Assembly: GCA_035048485.1 (NCBI GenBank)
Contig: CM068585.1
Location: 58,072,637 to 58,136,636 of the forward strand
Length of the DNA stretch: 64,000 nt
From: Pteria penguin
Taxonomy: Eukaryota > Mollusca > Bivalvia > Pterioida > Pteriidae
Reading direction: 5' to 3'
Part shown: in pieces, positions 49,240-62,406 of the stretch
How the letters are laid out: every line of letters begins with the position of its first letter
How positions within the stretch are numbered: position 1 is the stretch's first letter
Position numbers and translations under genes: made by a program
Notes under the pieces: generated by a model
What the model was told of the DNA's origin: nothing
The model's input: only the letters and a program-made list of their open reading frames with translations
The model's database searches: none

Positions 49240-49400
49240 CATGGAAAAGGAAGTTTTAAGTGCCACGTCCACGTAACACAGGATCTCTGTTTTTACTGTC
49301 TCATTCGAACCACAACGAACACTGACAAGCCACCTGTGGGTTTCGAACCCAGGACCCTTCTGTTACATGCCTTACCGATTGAGCTACGCCGACTGACATT
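49240..49400 (-). mobile_element. tRNA-headed SINE fragment, minus orientation
   Basis: Read on the minus strand the head is GTCGGCGTAGCTCAATCGGT, AAGGCATGTAACAG and GGGTCCTGGGTTCGAAACCC, with clear A- and B-boxes. The body has GAACCACAGG-like text and decays by about 49240. It differs from families A and B. It is not called a tRNA gene because the cloverleaf 3' half and acceptor stem do not close. Confidence 0.65.
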
Positions 49401-49424
49401 GTCAAAAGAACGTAGTATTTACAT

Positions 49425-49715
49425 TTTAGTCTCTACAATAACGTGATACTCACATCTCAGTCTCTACAATAACGTGATACTCACATCTCAGTCTCTACAA
49501 TAACGTGATACTCACATCTCAGTCTCTACAATAACGTGATATTCACAACTCAGTCTACAATAACGTGATACTCACATCTCAGTCTCTACAATAACGTGAT
49601 ATTCACATCTCAGTCTCTACAATAACATGATATTCACATCTCAGTCTCTACATTAACGTGATATTCTTATCTCAGTCTCTAGAATAATGTGATATAAACA
49701 CCTCAGTCTCTACAG
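49425..49715. repeat. 31-bp minisatellite, about 9 copies
   Basis: Copies of ACGTGATACTCACATCTCAG plus TCTCTACAATA, with a few substitutions and one short copy. Confidence 0.95.
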
Positions 49716-50559
49716 GATGTGTTCCATCAGAGTCCCAATTTTAAAGCCAAAGGAGTTCGTTAGTATAAATAGTAGTATGTGTAAAGTCACAAGCATTTAT
49801 CAGAGTCACTGTTCCGACATTATGCACAATGACAATGTCTGGTATTACTTCAGTCTGTACTCCATGCGTCTCCTGAAGAAACTTAATAAAGCAGCCTTAG
49901 TACCATACAAGTTTGTCCCTTCGCCATCACCCTTCAAAATAGTGAAGTCTAGTACAAAAAAGCATCGTCTAGTACAAAATAGCATATACTAGAAAAGAAT
50001 GTTGATAGAGTAAGAAGCATCCGTCATACATACCTTCCCACAATATCTAACACAATGTGTCCATTGATAGACCTCCTTAATTCCTCGTTATTATAACTCT
50101 ATAATGACATTAGTATCTCTTGTCAGTAAGGAGCGGATCCTGGTTGTCGACGGGAGCGAATCCAGGTTCCCATTCCGTTTCGTTATCGCAGCATTTTATA
50201 CAAAGAACACACAAAGAATACGGCGTAGAGTGCAACAGAAAAGTTGACGTGAAGATTTCGCTGGCTCCATGCTGTTTACGTCATTTAATGCTGAAGCTAT
50301 TTGAGTAAATGAGCTCACATTTCATAGAGGAATTTAAACCATCAAACAGAAAATTGAACACATCTGGAGAGAGTGAAATAATAAGCTGCGACGTGTAGGC
50401 GATTGCTTACTGAGCACGTACGAGTCTGTGGGGCCGTCTGCTCTTGGTTAATACTGTACGAAATGTAGTAGGCACTCTTATTAAAAATCAGACAAAAAGT
50501 ACAAAAGTAGTGATTGTACGTGAGTATTAGGAGTAAACAGTGAAAACATAAGAACTGTA
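49716..50559. other. Non-coding, nothing recognised
   Basis: Short ORFs only, with no codon or motif support. Isolated GTACAAAA/TAGTACAAAA duplications occur near 49950-49985. Confidence 0.4.
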
Positions 50560-52250
50560 CATTGTTACCAGGAGTAAAAAGATAAAAATGGACTTCAAAA
50601 ATTGCCGGGAGCAAACAATAGGAAGGGACTTCCAAAGTTACCAGGAGTAACAATGGGATGGGACTTCCAAAGTTACCAGGAGTAACAGTAGGATGGGACT
50701 TCCAAAGCATGGGACGTCCAAAGTTACCAGGAGTAACAATAAGATAGGACTTCTAAAGTTGCCAAGAGTAAACAATAGGATGGAACTTCTAAAGTTACCG
50801 GGAGAAAAAAAGAAAGATTAGATTCCAGTTACTGGGAGAAAATATAAGGGAGGGACTTCCAATGTTATCATGAGAATACAATAAGGAGAGCCTCCAAAGT
50901 TACCAGTAAAAACAATAGAAAAGGATTTGCAATGTTACTAGGAGTAAAACAATAGAAATGGACCTCCACAGTTTCTGGATATTAACGATAGGAATGGACT
51001 TGCAAAGTTACTAGAGTAAAATATAAGAATTGACCTTCATAGTAACTGCGAGTAAACAATAGATGGATTGATTGATTGATTTGATTATTGTTTAACATCA
51101 CTCCACGATTATTTCACGTATATGGTGACGGCATCTGCCTGATGCATGGCCATTGCAACGGACCTTTGCAACGGACCCACCCGAAGCAGTGAGGGATCTT
51201 TACGTGCCACGCCTACCGTGACATGGGACCTCGGTTTTTGCTGTCTCATCCAAAGGACAAAATACCGGTGTGTCCAGAGCGGGAATCGTACTCGGGACCT
51301 CTGGGTCACGAGCCCAGTACCTCATCCACTAGGCCATACCGGCTTGTAAACGATAGGAATGGATTTCCAAAGTTACCAGAAGTAAATGATAAAGGAACTT
51401 CCAAAGTTACTAGAAGTAAACGATAGAAATGGGCCTGCGGTTACAAGGAGTAAACGATAGGAAGGGATCTCCAAAGTTACAAGGAGTAAACGATATGAAG
51501 GCATCTCCAAAGTTACAAGGAGTAAACGACAGGAAGGGATCTCCATAGTTACTAGGAGTAAACGATAGAAATGAACCTTCGGTTACAAGGAATAAACGTT
51601 AAGAAGGGATCTCCAGTTACTAGGAGTAAACGATAGGAAGGGATATCGACAGTTACAAGGAGTAAACGACAGGAAGGGAGGACCAGTTACTAGAAATAAA
51701 CGAAAAGAAGGGATCTCCAAAGTTACTAGGAGTAAACGATAGGAAGGGATCTCCACAGTTACTAGGAGTAAATGATAGGAAGGGATCTCCACAGTCACAA
51801 GGAGTGAACGATAGGAAGGGATTTCCAGTTACTAGGATAGGAAGAGATATCGACAGTTACAAGGAGTAAACGACAGGAAGGGAGGACCAGTTACTAGAAA
51901 TAAACGAAAAGAAGGGATCTCCACAGTTACTAGGAGTAAACGATAAGAAGGGATCTCCACAGTTACTAGGAGTAAATGATAGGAAGGGATCTCCACAGTT
52001 ACTAGGAGTAAATGATAGGAAGGGATCTCCACAGTCAGAAGGAGTGAACGATAGGACGGTATCTCCATAATTACTAGGAGTAAACGATAGGGAGGGATCT
52101 CCACCGTTACTGGGAGTAAACGATAGGGAGGACCAGGAATAAAGGATAGAAATGTACTAGTTGGATAGGATGGCAATATAAGTGGTTATTAGGACTGAAA
52201 AGTATAGGAAGGAAATTTACAAAGTACTGGGAGTAAAAGGGACAAGGAAA
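50560..52250. repeat. 36-bp minisatellite, about 40 copies, interrupted by a SINE
   Basis: The unit is AGTTACTAGGAGTAAACGAT plus AGGAAGGGATCTCCAC. The left part is older and uses GGACTTCCAAAGTTACCAGG. Copies range from good (51700-52120) to decayed. Minus-strand ORFs rich in IPSYRLLLVTVE are translations of the repeat. Confidence 0.95.
51065..51345 (-). mobile_element. tRNA-derived SINE (family A), minus orientation
   Basis: Reverse complement of the family at 40725-40999: (ATTG)n tail, GTTTAACATCACTCCACGA, ATATGGTGACGGCATCTGCC, TGAGGGATCTTTACGTGCC, CGTGACATGGGACCTCGG and the head ending GGCCATACCGGCTT. GTAAACAATAG and GTAAACGATAG flank it, matching the host array unit. The head contains GTGTCCAGAGCGGGAATCG, identical to 19 bases of the 42-bp array at 11195-13130. 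Confidence 0.9.
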
Positions 52251-52640
52251 TGATGGTTATGATACTAAAAGTAAACCGATAATGTAACAAGGAGTATAGA
52301 ATGTAGAAAGTGTTTCTGTATTGTAATCAGGAGTGGCTATCGTAGAAAGGATATGTATATTACAATCACGAGTAGATGTTGTAGAAAGGATATGTATTTT
52401 GTAATCCCGAGTAGATATTTCAGAAAGGATATGTATTTTGTAATCACGAGTAGATATTTTAGAAAGGGTCTGTTTATTGAAATTAGGCGTATTACAGAGA
52501 TGTTGGAAAAGCACTCTATATGTAGACACCAGGAGCAAAGACTGTAGGGAGAAAGAGTAGAGTTTGTAGGCGTATTACAGAAATGTTGGAAAAGCACTCT
52601 ATATGAAGAAACCAGGAACAAAGACTGTAGAAAGAAAGAG
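52250..52640. repeat. ~49-bp tandem repeat
   Basis: The phrases GTAATCACGAGTAGATATT and AGAAAGGATATGTATTTT recur about five times. A second duplication (GGCGTATTACAGA-ATGTTGGAAAAGCACTCT) occurs at 52485 and 52567. Confidence 0.85.
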
Positions 52641-52710
52641 TAGAGTTTGTAGACAGGATCTGTATTCTTTTTACGAGAAGAAGAGACTGTTTAAAGAATC
52701 CATATATTGG

Positions 52711-52888
52711 TTGGTCGGTTGGTTGATTAATTGGTGTTTTACGTCGCTTTCAACAATATTTCAGTTATACCGCGACAAGGATGCAGGAGGTTAACAACCT
52801 CTTAAAAATAGTGGTGCAACTCGGGAATCGAACCCGGATCATCGGCGCCGTATGCCAAGCGCTTAATCACTACACCAAGCCTGCCCCT
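52711..52888 (-). mobile_element. tRNA-derived SINE (family B), minus orientation
   Basis: Reverse complement head GGGGCAGGCTTGGTGTAGTG, ATTAAGCGCTTGGC and B-box CCGGGTTCGATTCCC. The tail is GTTGAAAGCGACGTAAAAC, then CAACCAACCGACCAA. A perfect 11-bp target duplication, CCATATATTGG, flanks it at 52700-52710 and 52889-52899. Confidence 0.93.
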
Positions 52889-53109
52889 CCATATATTGGT
52901 ACTTAGAGTAGAGACTGCAAAGAGGGATATAGATAGAAAATTGGTAGAAATCAGATCAGAATAGATTGTATATATAATATACAAAATGATACACATGTAT
53001 ATGCTGTTGATAGAAGCAGATATAATTCAGGTAGAAATGATCCGTATAGTGCTACGGCCAGGAGAGATGACAAAACAGTACAGAAGGTAAAAGTATGACG
53101 TAACGTCAC

Positions 53110-54720
53110 AAACTACCTGCCACCTAGTGGCGCTCTCTGGTACATCACAGATCATCTAATAAACTCGGTGTGTAAAGTAACGCCAACGATCACCCACCGC
53201 CTCGCGAGTGCCGTTCTGGAGAGTTACTACCAGTCATATCACATCTGGTACGTCATAGAGCACCTAACTGACCTGTGTCCGACGTGTTGGTTACTGCCAT
53301 AGATTACCCACCACCTCACCAGCCTCTGTCTGTTGTGTCACTATCAGTCATCTGCTACTTCATAGATCACCTCACTGACGTCTGTCCTATGTGTAAGGTA
53401 ACGTCATAGATCACCCACCACCTCACGAGTCTCAGTTTGGAGTGTTACTACCCAATCATCTCGTATGTCATAAATCCCCACCTCTTCAAGAGCGTTAGTC
53501 TGTAGTGCACTACCTGTCATCTAGTACGTCATAGATCACCCACCACCCCACCAGCGTCAGTCTGTAATGTCACTACCTGTCATCTGGTACGTCATAGATC
53601 ACTCACCACCTCACGAGTGTCAGTCTGTCCTGGAGTGCCATGACTAGTCATAGATCACCCCTGGGGTGTCCATCTGACGTGTCAAGTAACGCCATAGATC
53701 ACCCCACGGGTGTCCATCTGACGTGTCAAGTAACGTCATAGATCACCCCAGGGGTGTCCATCTGAAGTGTCAAGTAACGTCATAGATCACCCCTGGGGTG
53801 TCCATCTGACGTGTCAAGTAACGTCATAGATCGCCCCACGGGTGTCCATCTGACGTGTCAAGTAACGTCATAGATTACCCAAGGGGTGTTCATCAGACGT
53901 GTCAAGTAACGTCATAGATCGCCCCACGGGTGTCCATCTGACGTGTCAAGTAACGTCATAGATTATCCAAGGGGTGTCCATCTGACGTGTCAAGTAACGC
54001 CATAGATCACCCCACGGGTGTCCATCTGACGTGTCAAGTAACGTCATAGATCACCCCAGGGGTGTCCATCTGAAGTGTCAAGTAACGTCATAGATCACCC
54101 CTGGGGTGTCCATCTGACGTGTCAAGTAACGTCATAGATCACCCAGGAGTGTCCATCTGAAGTGTCAAGTAACGTCATAGATCGCCCCTGGGGTGTCCAT
54201 CTGACGTGTCAAGTAACGTCATAGATCGCCCCACGGGTGTCCATCTGACGTGTCAAGTAACGTCATAGATTACCCAAGGGGTGTTCATCAGACGTGTCAA
54301 GTAACGTCATAGATCGTCCCACGGGCGTCCATCTGACGTGTCAAGTAACGTCATAGATCGCCCCAGGGGTGTCCATCTGACGTGTCAAGTAACGTCATAG
54401 ATCACCCCAGGAATGTCCATCTGACGTGTCAAGTAACGTCTTAGATCATCCAGGGTTGTCCATCTGACGTGTCAAGTAACGTCATAGATCACCAAGGGGT
54501 GTCCATCTGACGTGTCAAGTAACGTCATAGATCAACCAGGGGTGTCCATCTGACGTGTCAAGTAACGTCATAGATCACCCCATGGTTGTCCATCTGACGT
54601 GTCAAGTAACGTCATAGATCACCCCTGGGATGTCCATCTGACGTGTCAAGCAACATCATAGATCACCCCTGGGGTGTCCATCTGACGTGTAAAGAAACAT
54701 CACAAATCACATCGACAACC
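53110..54720. repeat. 44-bp minisatellite rich in TGACGT, about 25 clean plus 8 decayed copies
   Basis: The unit is GGGTGTCCATCTGACGTGTC plus AAGTAACGTCATAGATCACC plus CCAG. The right 1.0 kb is nearly uniform. The left part (53110-53640) is looser, with GTCACTACCTGTCATCTGGT and CACCTCACGAGTG phrases. Each clean unit carries TGACGTGTCA and AACGTCAT, close to ATF/CREB-type bZIP half-sites. Confidence 0.95.
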
Positions 54721-55799
54721 GCTTCCAAGAGGACAGATCACCATTACACCTCAAGGTCGTCCGTCCGACATGCGAAGTAGCATAACTAATTTAATAGATT
54801 ACCCACCATCTTAAGAGCGTTCGTCTGGATTGTCAAGACAGTCTTCCCGGTATATCACAGATCACATCACGGTCGTCCGTCCGATATGCATTGTCCCCGC
54901 GTAGATCACCCACTCCTATCAAGTGTTCGCCTGTAATATCGTAACCAATCTGATACGACCGTTTTACATCAAAATCCGTCGGTGCAGCGTGATACGGAGC
55001 CTCATGTCAGGGTGCATAGATTTGGATATAAGTTGGAAATCCGTCCTGTATACATATCATGCGCTACCATATAGATCTAACATGTATATTGAATGAAAAA
55101 TGCATTTTGTAACATCAAACCGAGAAAGCAGTACTTTCTTTTTCCCAAAATAGCATACCCATAATTGCTTTATAACAAGATATGTAATACTCATGGTTTC
55201 TTTTCCAACATATTTCATGCAGATACGATAAATCGTAATAACAAACCTGGTATACATGAATAAAAGCCATGTTTTTATACGTGTAGTTAAACTTTAATCT
55301 CCATGGAAAACAACAGGATGTAAGAAATTGGGGATAAACACGCACAACTTCACAAAACTATCTGACAAAAGGCAGAGTAATGTACCTTAAAGCTGAGCTA
55401 TCCATCTGGTAAATAATTTGTTTACAAAAGCATGAAAAACTGCATTTGTTGGTATTTGAATCAAGCATGGCTGATCACAACATTGTATAAGCCGGGGGTA
55501 ACTATTTACGATCTCCTGCTCAGGTAAAAAACCTGTTGGTAATATCATTAATAAACGTTTTTACTGACACCTTTGTTACTTTGCTGGCCATTTCGTTTCC
55601 ATGTCAGTGACCTAATACTAAAGGGAAAGCGCTATTGACTCAGTACATGTAGACAAAACGAGGATATAGCAGTACAATGCGTGCGCTTGTCAACTAGATC
55701 ACTTTACTATCGCCATCAAGACATCAATACACATTCTGATCATGAGAGTGGCCAATACACAACTTTGACAGAGTCGTCATTACACACCATGAGACGGTC

Positions 55800-55800
<1 letters not shown>
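54721..55800. other. Non-coding, nothing recognised
   Basis: AT-rich sequence with short ORFs lacking support. Confidence 0.4.

Positions 55801-55887
<87 letters not shown>
55801..55887. repeat. (TA)n microsatellite
   Basis: Nearly pure TA dinucleotides with one or two AAT interruptions, able to form a cruciform. Confidence 0.98.
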
Positions 55888-55894
<7 letters not shown>

Positions 55895-58254
55895 ATATAC
55901 TCTTCATTGTACACCCTTATAACGAACTAATATTTCATATTTCAATTTTAAAACACGTTATACAACTCTCTCTACGTGGAAAATGGTTATTAAACTCCCT
56001 AGTCAAAGAAAAAAAGGTGGAGGGAAATGTTATATATGTCAGAAGTTCTTATATATTAAACTCTGGGCGTGCATCTTGAACAGGGTAGAAAAGAGAAAAC
56101 TGAAGACATCTAACAAAGCTGTATGACAAAAATCACCGAGGACATGCACACAAAACCAATCTTACTGAAACGCGACTTGTACTTACTTCCACTACACAAC
56201 AAGGAGAGTAGCGTAGAGGCACGAAGTACAAATCGCGTTTAAAAAAGATTGCACACAAAAACATGATAATAATAGAAGACTAGTATACACGGAGAAACGA
56301 CATTACAAAAATATTCGATTGTTCTGCGGTTACGATACCGAAGATGTAATACAAATAGCATTGGACGAACGGCCCATACAGGGATAAATATTTTTGTTTG
56401 AAATAGTTTTTGAACAAAAATGTCATTTTGAACCACTTATGAAGGCGAGACACACTTTCCTAAGCAAAATCTTCTCATATAAGTTAGGAATTTAGGACTT
56501 TCGTCTAAATGTATATACACACAATGTAATTATGGACATGTATATGATGTGTTCAAGTATGTAAACACATAGGCAATTGAATTGCCTAAGTTCGCATCGT
56601 ATCAATGGTTATTGTATGCTTGTAATAAAGTTGTTACTGGGCATAGGTATTTGGTATATTGTCATTGGCAATAAAATCTTAAATTGTTAAACAACTTATC
56701 GGGTCATTGCAAAACGTGATGAATGAGGCGGTCTGTATCATGCCATAATATGTCATTGACGCATATTATCCGGGTGCCAGCAAATCACTTTTATAACAGA
56801 ATGCTATACTGTAGGCGTGTATCGATATAAGGCGATAAGATACCTGTACGCGATATATCGCGACACATAAGCAATGATACACGATAGGGAAGGAGCACAC
56901 AGTGACGAACGATATTAACGATACAGCGATCCATTTCTTTACAACAATCTGTAACAAATGTTACGATATCTAGATGCTTCAAAAGAATAAATCATGCTTA
57001 AATTCAATGTTTATCAAAATATCTTTTATTTTCAATCTATTTGTAGCTCATTTCTTGATTTCTATATTTTTTCTTACTTTTTACAAACACTATTTTTGTA
57101 TAATGTATACTTCATCAAGTTCATGAAACAAAAGGAGTAAACAATGCAATCAACCTGATCTCTTGATTAGAATGTGTATCATGAAAATTATCGTATCGTT
57201 GTTCAAGTCGCAACATCTGTAGAATGCTTCCTTAGCCAGGTCTAGAAATTTTTGAAAGGAGGAGGGGGGGGGGGGTTTGAAGACGCCCATGACATATTTT
57301 GCAGCCCTAAAAATGATCGAGCATGACCTCTTTTATAAAATTTTCCGATCAAGGGGAGGGGGTTACAAGGGCATATCACCCTATAAATCCGCCAATATAC
57401 ATATGAATACTTTACTTCAACCTTTCGGATTTAACCTTCGAACTGCCTCTGACTCTGTTGTCCATTTGCAAATATAAACATATCATCAATATTTGTTTGT
57501 AAATATTAAAAGTTTATAACCCACAAACGGTATCATGAATATAGAATTGATTTAAGCACATATATAAATGAAAATAACTCACACTCTGCACTGTATAATG
57601 CAAGGCCACTCAAATTTGTGCCCGCTGCAACTTTTTTCAGCATCCCAAAAGGGAGACAACTCGCATTTTGCACTATTCGCGTTTCGATCGCAGAAAAATG
57701 GTTGAAAATAATAATAAAATAAATGAATAAATTAGATATCTATCTACACAAATTAGACATATACAGGCGACTTAGTTAGGGTTACGTCATACGCTAGTTC
57801 ATTTTGATGAATAACCTAAAAGGCCTAATGCAAATAAGCAATAATTAAACTCGACTAAGGACAGTCCATTTTTTCATTAAACATTTTTTTTTCAACCCGG
57901 CCAGATTATTTTTTACCTCAAATTTGGAGTAAGGGATTTTTTTTTCAGAAGAGCCAGAGCAAGAATTTTTTCACCAATTAAATATTGTTTGTATAATAAT
58001 ACATATTTGATAATAAGCACTGTTATTTTTGACAAAATTCCGCTCAAACCGATCTCAGCTATGTTATACGCTTTTAGTCCATCATAATGATGCCATTAAC
58101 TGAAATGAAGGCGAGACTAGAAGCAGGAGTGTGATTAAGGAGAAGTAGGGGTAGGGGTGTGAAGGAAAGAGGGCTACCTTAGGTAAAAAAAAAAATGACA
58201 CAGAAATGACAAAAAAATTTTAAATGTGAGAAATGTTGGTTCCGTCTTAGTCAC
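55888..58254. other. Intergenic region with small repeats and an inverted repeat
   Basis: A near-perfect 17-bp inverted repeat, AAACGCGACTTGTACTT and AAGTACAAATCGCGTTT, lies at 56168-56184 and 56224-56240. A CGATAT-rich block lies at 56815-56960. A TCTAGAAATTTTTGAAAGG/poly-G fragment at 57240-57370 matches 29340. No gene was seen. Confidence 0.5.
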
Positions 58255-58377
58255 GAAATCAATCATGAATTATATAAATCAATCATGAATTATATAAATC
58301 AATCATGAATTATATAAATCAACCATGAATTATATAAATCAATCATGAATTATATAAATCAATCATGAATTATATAC
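58255..58377. repeat. 20-bp tandem repeat, 6 copies
   Basis: AATCATGAATTATATAAATC is repeated six times with one substitution (AACC). Confidence 0.97.
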
Positions 58378-58933
58378 AGAAAACATGCTATGAAAATGTC
58401 AAAATTTGGATTCTTCAAACTGCCATAACTTTTGATAAGATAGAGATACCTACAAAAGCAGTAAAATCAAAGAACACACATTTAAAAATTAATGAATAAT
58501 CCTCCATACAGAGTGCAAGGATCAACAACTTTCTCAAGTTGAGGGGTCATAAAAAATTTAAACATGTATAGTAATGCTGAGTAAGACCAAGATATCAAAA
58601 TTGTGTAAATCGACATCAACATGAGTAAACTGTGCTCTGCCGATCTGGAAGCGAGCTCAGTCCCTTGATCTGTCAGAGTCCCAATTAACAGTAAGAGGGA
58701 ATGAGGTCCAGGACCATCATTTCTCCTTTGAAAAAGGTTTCAACAAGGCCCATCATATAGCTCCCACACGCCTGTTAGTCAGCGTACAGGTTCAAGTAAA
58801 AATCTCTATATAATAGTGTAGAAAGGGTCAATACAAGAATTACTGTTCTTTTGATAATCTATCGGTCATATTATTGTAGACCACGAAGGCATTTCACTAT
58901 TTTGGAACCCGACAAGATAAACTTATTGGAACC

Positions 58934-59650
58934 TTAGACATTCTTAAGTTTGTACACAAGATCGCCGTAGAAATTGGGATAGGAAATTTCATTGAATATA
59001 AAGTAATGCTTTATGAATTTTGATAAAAGTTCTGAAAAGGACCTATAACAATTTCCGAAGGCTTTTCTAAGTTTATGATACTTGTATTCCTGAGTTGAAA
59101 GTTCCAACGTTATTTGTAATTTTTTTGTATGAAAGTCCAAAACGTTAGTGCAGGCGCTGGCAAATCGAAGCAACTGAATTTTATAAACACCATATGATGG
59201 GAGTCTAGTCTAGGAACATCTGTAACTATCCAACTAAGGGAATTATACAACAGGAAATCTAGAATCGTCAAGTATATCATAAATATTTGGGATGAATTTT
59301 ATTGTTGTCTTAATGTATAGGTCCAAGTAAGGTGTTTCTGTATCCCAAATATTGTCTTTGTTTAACTGAAGTTCTTGTGGTATATGTTAGCTATATATCT
59401 TTCAAACTCAGGGTTATCAATAACTAAGACGTCGTCAAGATACATTTATACGTAACTAGAGAAATCATCCAACATCTCAACAAGGTCGAATCGTTTAGAT
59501 TCATGAATCTTTCGTTCTTCATCAGTTCAATCATGGACAAGCCTACCATATTTGTTACTTGAATTTAATGGCAAGATTTATCAACAGATAGTTGGGATTT
59601 CTGTGGGTACTAACTGTGCACCTCTTGTAGCAGATTTGTTTCTATGTTTC
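58934..59650 (-). pseudogene. Decayed retroelement reverse-transcriptase remnant (Penelope-like), partly inverted
   Basis: On the minus strand, about 59450-59395 encodes a YLDDVLVIDNPEFERY segment, the catalytic YxDD region of a reverse transcriptase. Lower down, 59173-58934 encodes LRFASACTNVLDFHTKK, YHKLRKAFG and YPNFYGDLVYKL in order, the C-terminal part of the same ORF. Stops and frame shifts separate them. A further RT motif, VGTNCAPLVADLFL, lies at 59551-59650 on the plus strand, although in an intact element it would precede YLDD on the same strand. The remnant is therefore rearranged. The Penelope-like assignment comes from recalled similarity and is tentative. Confidence 0.7.
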
Positions 59651-59869
59651 TAAAACGCTAAAAATTTAATTGCGCTAATATATGTACACATACAGTATAA
59701 TAATAAAAACTGTTGTGTTGTGTATAATTGAGTTTTTACACTTAATTTTTTTCCAAAGTATGATTTTAGACTACGTTAGTCTATTGGAGAGATATTTTTT
59801 CACTGTGTGACTGAGCCAAGATTATTGTTTTTCAGTCAAAATCAGGGCAAGAATTTTTTTCCACATAGG

Positions 59870-60830
59870 CCATATCACTGCTTTACATTAAACTTCAGAC
59901 TTCATATGATGGGGACAGTTAACAGTGAGAAAATGTCTGCCAGAGAGGCCTACCTCACTGCTTTACAGTAAACTTCAGACTTCATATGATGAGGACAGTT
60001 AACAGTGAGAAAATGTCTGCCGCATCAGCCTACCTCACTGCTTTACAGTAAACGTCAGACTTCATGTGATGGGGACTGTTTACAGAATGAAATATTTGTC
60101 ACAGAGATCTCTGTCATGATGCTTTACAATAAACTTCAAAAGATGGGGATAGTTGTTTAATAGTGGAGGAGGAATCTCTGCTACAAAGGCCTGCCTCATT
60201 CCTATACAATAAACTTCATATTTTATATCATAAGGATAGATGCTTAATGAAGGAATCTCTGCTAAAGAGGCCTGCCTCATTGCTTTACAGAACCTTCTTC
60301 ATGGCTTTACAATAATCTTCCGACTTCAAATCATAGGGATAATTGTTAGATGATGAAGGAATCTGCTAGAGAGGCCTGCCTCATTCCTATACAATAAACT
60401 TAAAACTTCATATCATACAGATAGCTGTTTAATGGTGAAAGAATCTGCTATGGAGCCTGTCTCATTGCTTTGTCATTGCTACACAATAAACTTCAGACTT
60501 TTATCTCATAGAGATAGCTGTTTAATGGTGAAGGAATCTGCTAGAAAGGCCTGCGTCATTGCTTTATGGAGACCTTCCTCATTGCTTTACAATAACTTTC
60601 AGACTTCATATCATAGGGATAGTTGCTTATCGGTGATGGAATCTCTGCTAGAGAGGCCTGCGTTCATTGCCTTACAGAGACCTTTCTCATTGCTATTCAA
60701 TTAACTTCAGACTTCATACCTGCCTCAATGCTTTACATAGACCTTCCTCATTGCTATACAATTAAACTTCAGCCTTCATATCTGTTATCATCATAGGGAT
60801 AGTTGTTTAATGGTGAAAGAATTTCTGCCA
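59870..60830. repeat. Degenerate ~75- to 130-bp tandem repeat
   Basis: The phrases TTTACAGTAAACTTCAGACT, TCATATGATGGGGACAGTTA, AGGAATCTCTGCTAGAGAGG and CCTGCCTCATTGC recur about ten times. The left two copies are nearly identical. Confidence 0.88.
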
Positions 60831-62406
60831 GAGACCTGACTCATTGCTGTATAATAAATCTCAGTACAGCTTTTAAATAGTAGAGAAACTTGTGTCAAGA
60901 AAGTCTTCCTTCCGACTAAATGTAAGGATATCTGTTTAGCAATAGATCAAATCACTGTGTTATGGAAGCCTGCAATATTTCCCAACATCACTCTTACATA
61001 TGTGTGATGCTAATACCTGTAGAGGAGAACACCACTTCACCCTGGTCCTTGCTGCCATGAAATAAATTTCACCAATGAAACAATAAGAAAATTAATTTAT
61101 TTTTTCATGTAATCAAGTGGCAAATAACAATACAACTTTAAACCTTGACCCTAACCCTAACCCTAACCCTAACCTTGACCATGAACAAGAAAAAATGATA
61201 TTCACTAATAGCATGATTTAAACTTTACTGCCAAATACCGAAATTATCTTGTTTTAAACAAAAACTGGAGACCAAAATGGGCCTATGTCACTCACCTGAG
61301 TAACTTGAGCACATAGGAAACTTAGAAAGTATACTTTTCAGAAATTTTATTTCAACCTGAACCAAAAACAACATCACATCATTCTAAAACTGATACATCG
61401 CCATGCCCTGGATCCCTCACTTCACAGATCTGGCCAAAAAGTAACAACAATTATAGGAGACATTAAATTTGATTAAAATTCACACCCCCTCCCCCCCCCC
61501 CCACCCCCCAAGTCTGAAGAACTTGTTGAAAGTATAACAAGTTTACAGTGGACAGACATTGGATGGACACCAGTGGAAGAGTGACCACAATAGTTTAAAT
61601 GAGCCTGTGTCTTCATTAAGTTAAAAAAGCATAATTTCGTGGATAACACGTCAGATAGAAAAATGAATTTCCCTTATCGTGCAATCACAAAGCATTGGTC
61701 AATGGACAAGGAGGACTGTATAGAAGATGTAATAATGCATAAAAACAGCTGATTAGTTTTTTCAAATTATTTAGTTGCCTGGAAAATTTATTCCAACAAA
61801 CAAAGGTCATTCCATTATTTTGACTGTGGTAAGTGTTTAATAAACAATAATAATTGATATGTACTGAATATTCCCTACATATGCACCATGGCTGTGGGAG
61901 TAACATGTACGAGGGATCATAAGTCGTTAATTGGATGTATATCAGTATAGCTTGTAACTATAATTATATTTCATCATAGATATTATATCAATATATCATT
62001 ATATTACATATCATGGAACGAAAATGTGTGGATGCAGGCATCCACAGAAATTGAATCTCTACAACAGAAAGCATTTCACAGTATTCAAGTTTTGTATATA
62101 TGAAAAAAAAAAATATTCAAATGACAAATATTCAAAACAATATTTATGAAGCAATAACATGATTTTAATGAAAATTGAATATAATTATAGAGGTAAATTG
62201 CAGTGCAATCAAAATCAGAATTTATGAAAAGACAAAATCTGTTCACAATAAAGTGCAAGCCAGAGTTACCTTTCGTAACAGAACTATACCATATTACACC
62301 AGTAAGATTTAGATATTGTATGCTTCCCAGTCACTAGACACAGAATATAATGAGAAGCAACAGTAAATAGAGTGAAAGACATTTAGGCCTAGGGTAGGGA
62401 GATGTT
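60831..62406. other. Region 3' of VAMP7
   Basis: This lies downstream of the VAMP7 stop and probably includes its 3' UTR. It has an (AACCCT)n telomere-like block at 61147-61174 and a C-rich tract near 61485-61510. Candidate minus-strand AATAAA (TTTATT) near 61788 would give a ~600-base 3' UTR if used. Confidence 0.45.

Noticed and set aside
49318..49398. Possible tRNA gene on the minus strand (also the heads near 10165, 35306, 40725, 45105, 51280 and 52830)
   Set aside because: A- and B-boxes are present, but cloverleaf and acceptor stems do not close, and most continue into SINE bodies and tails.
51583..52176. Minus ORFs with IPSYRLLLVTVE repeats
   Set aside because: Translation of the 36-bp minisatellite.
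55681..56079. 132-codon ORF with a long Ile-Tyr run
   Set aside because: It is the (TA)n microsatellite translated.
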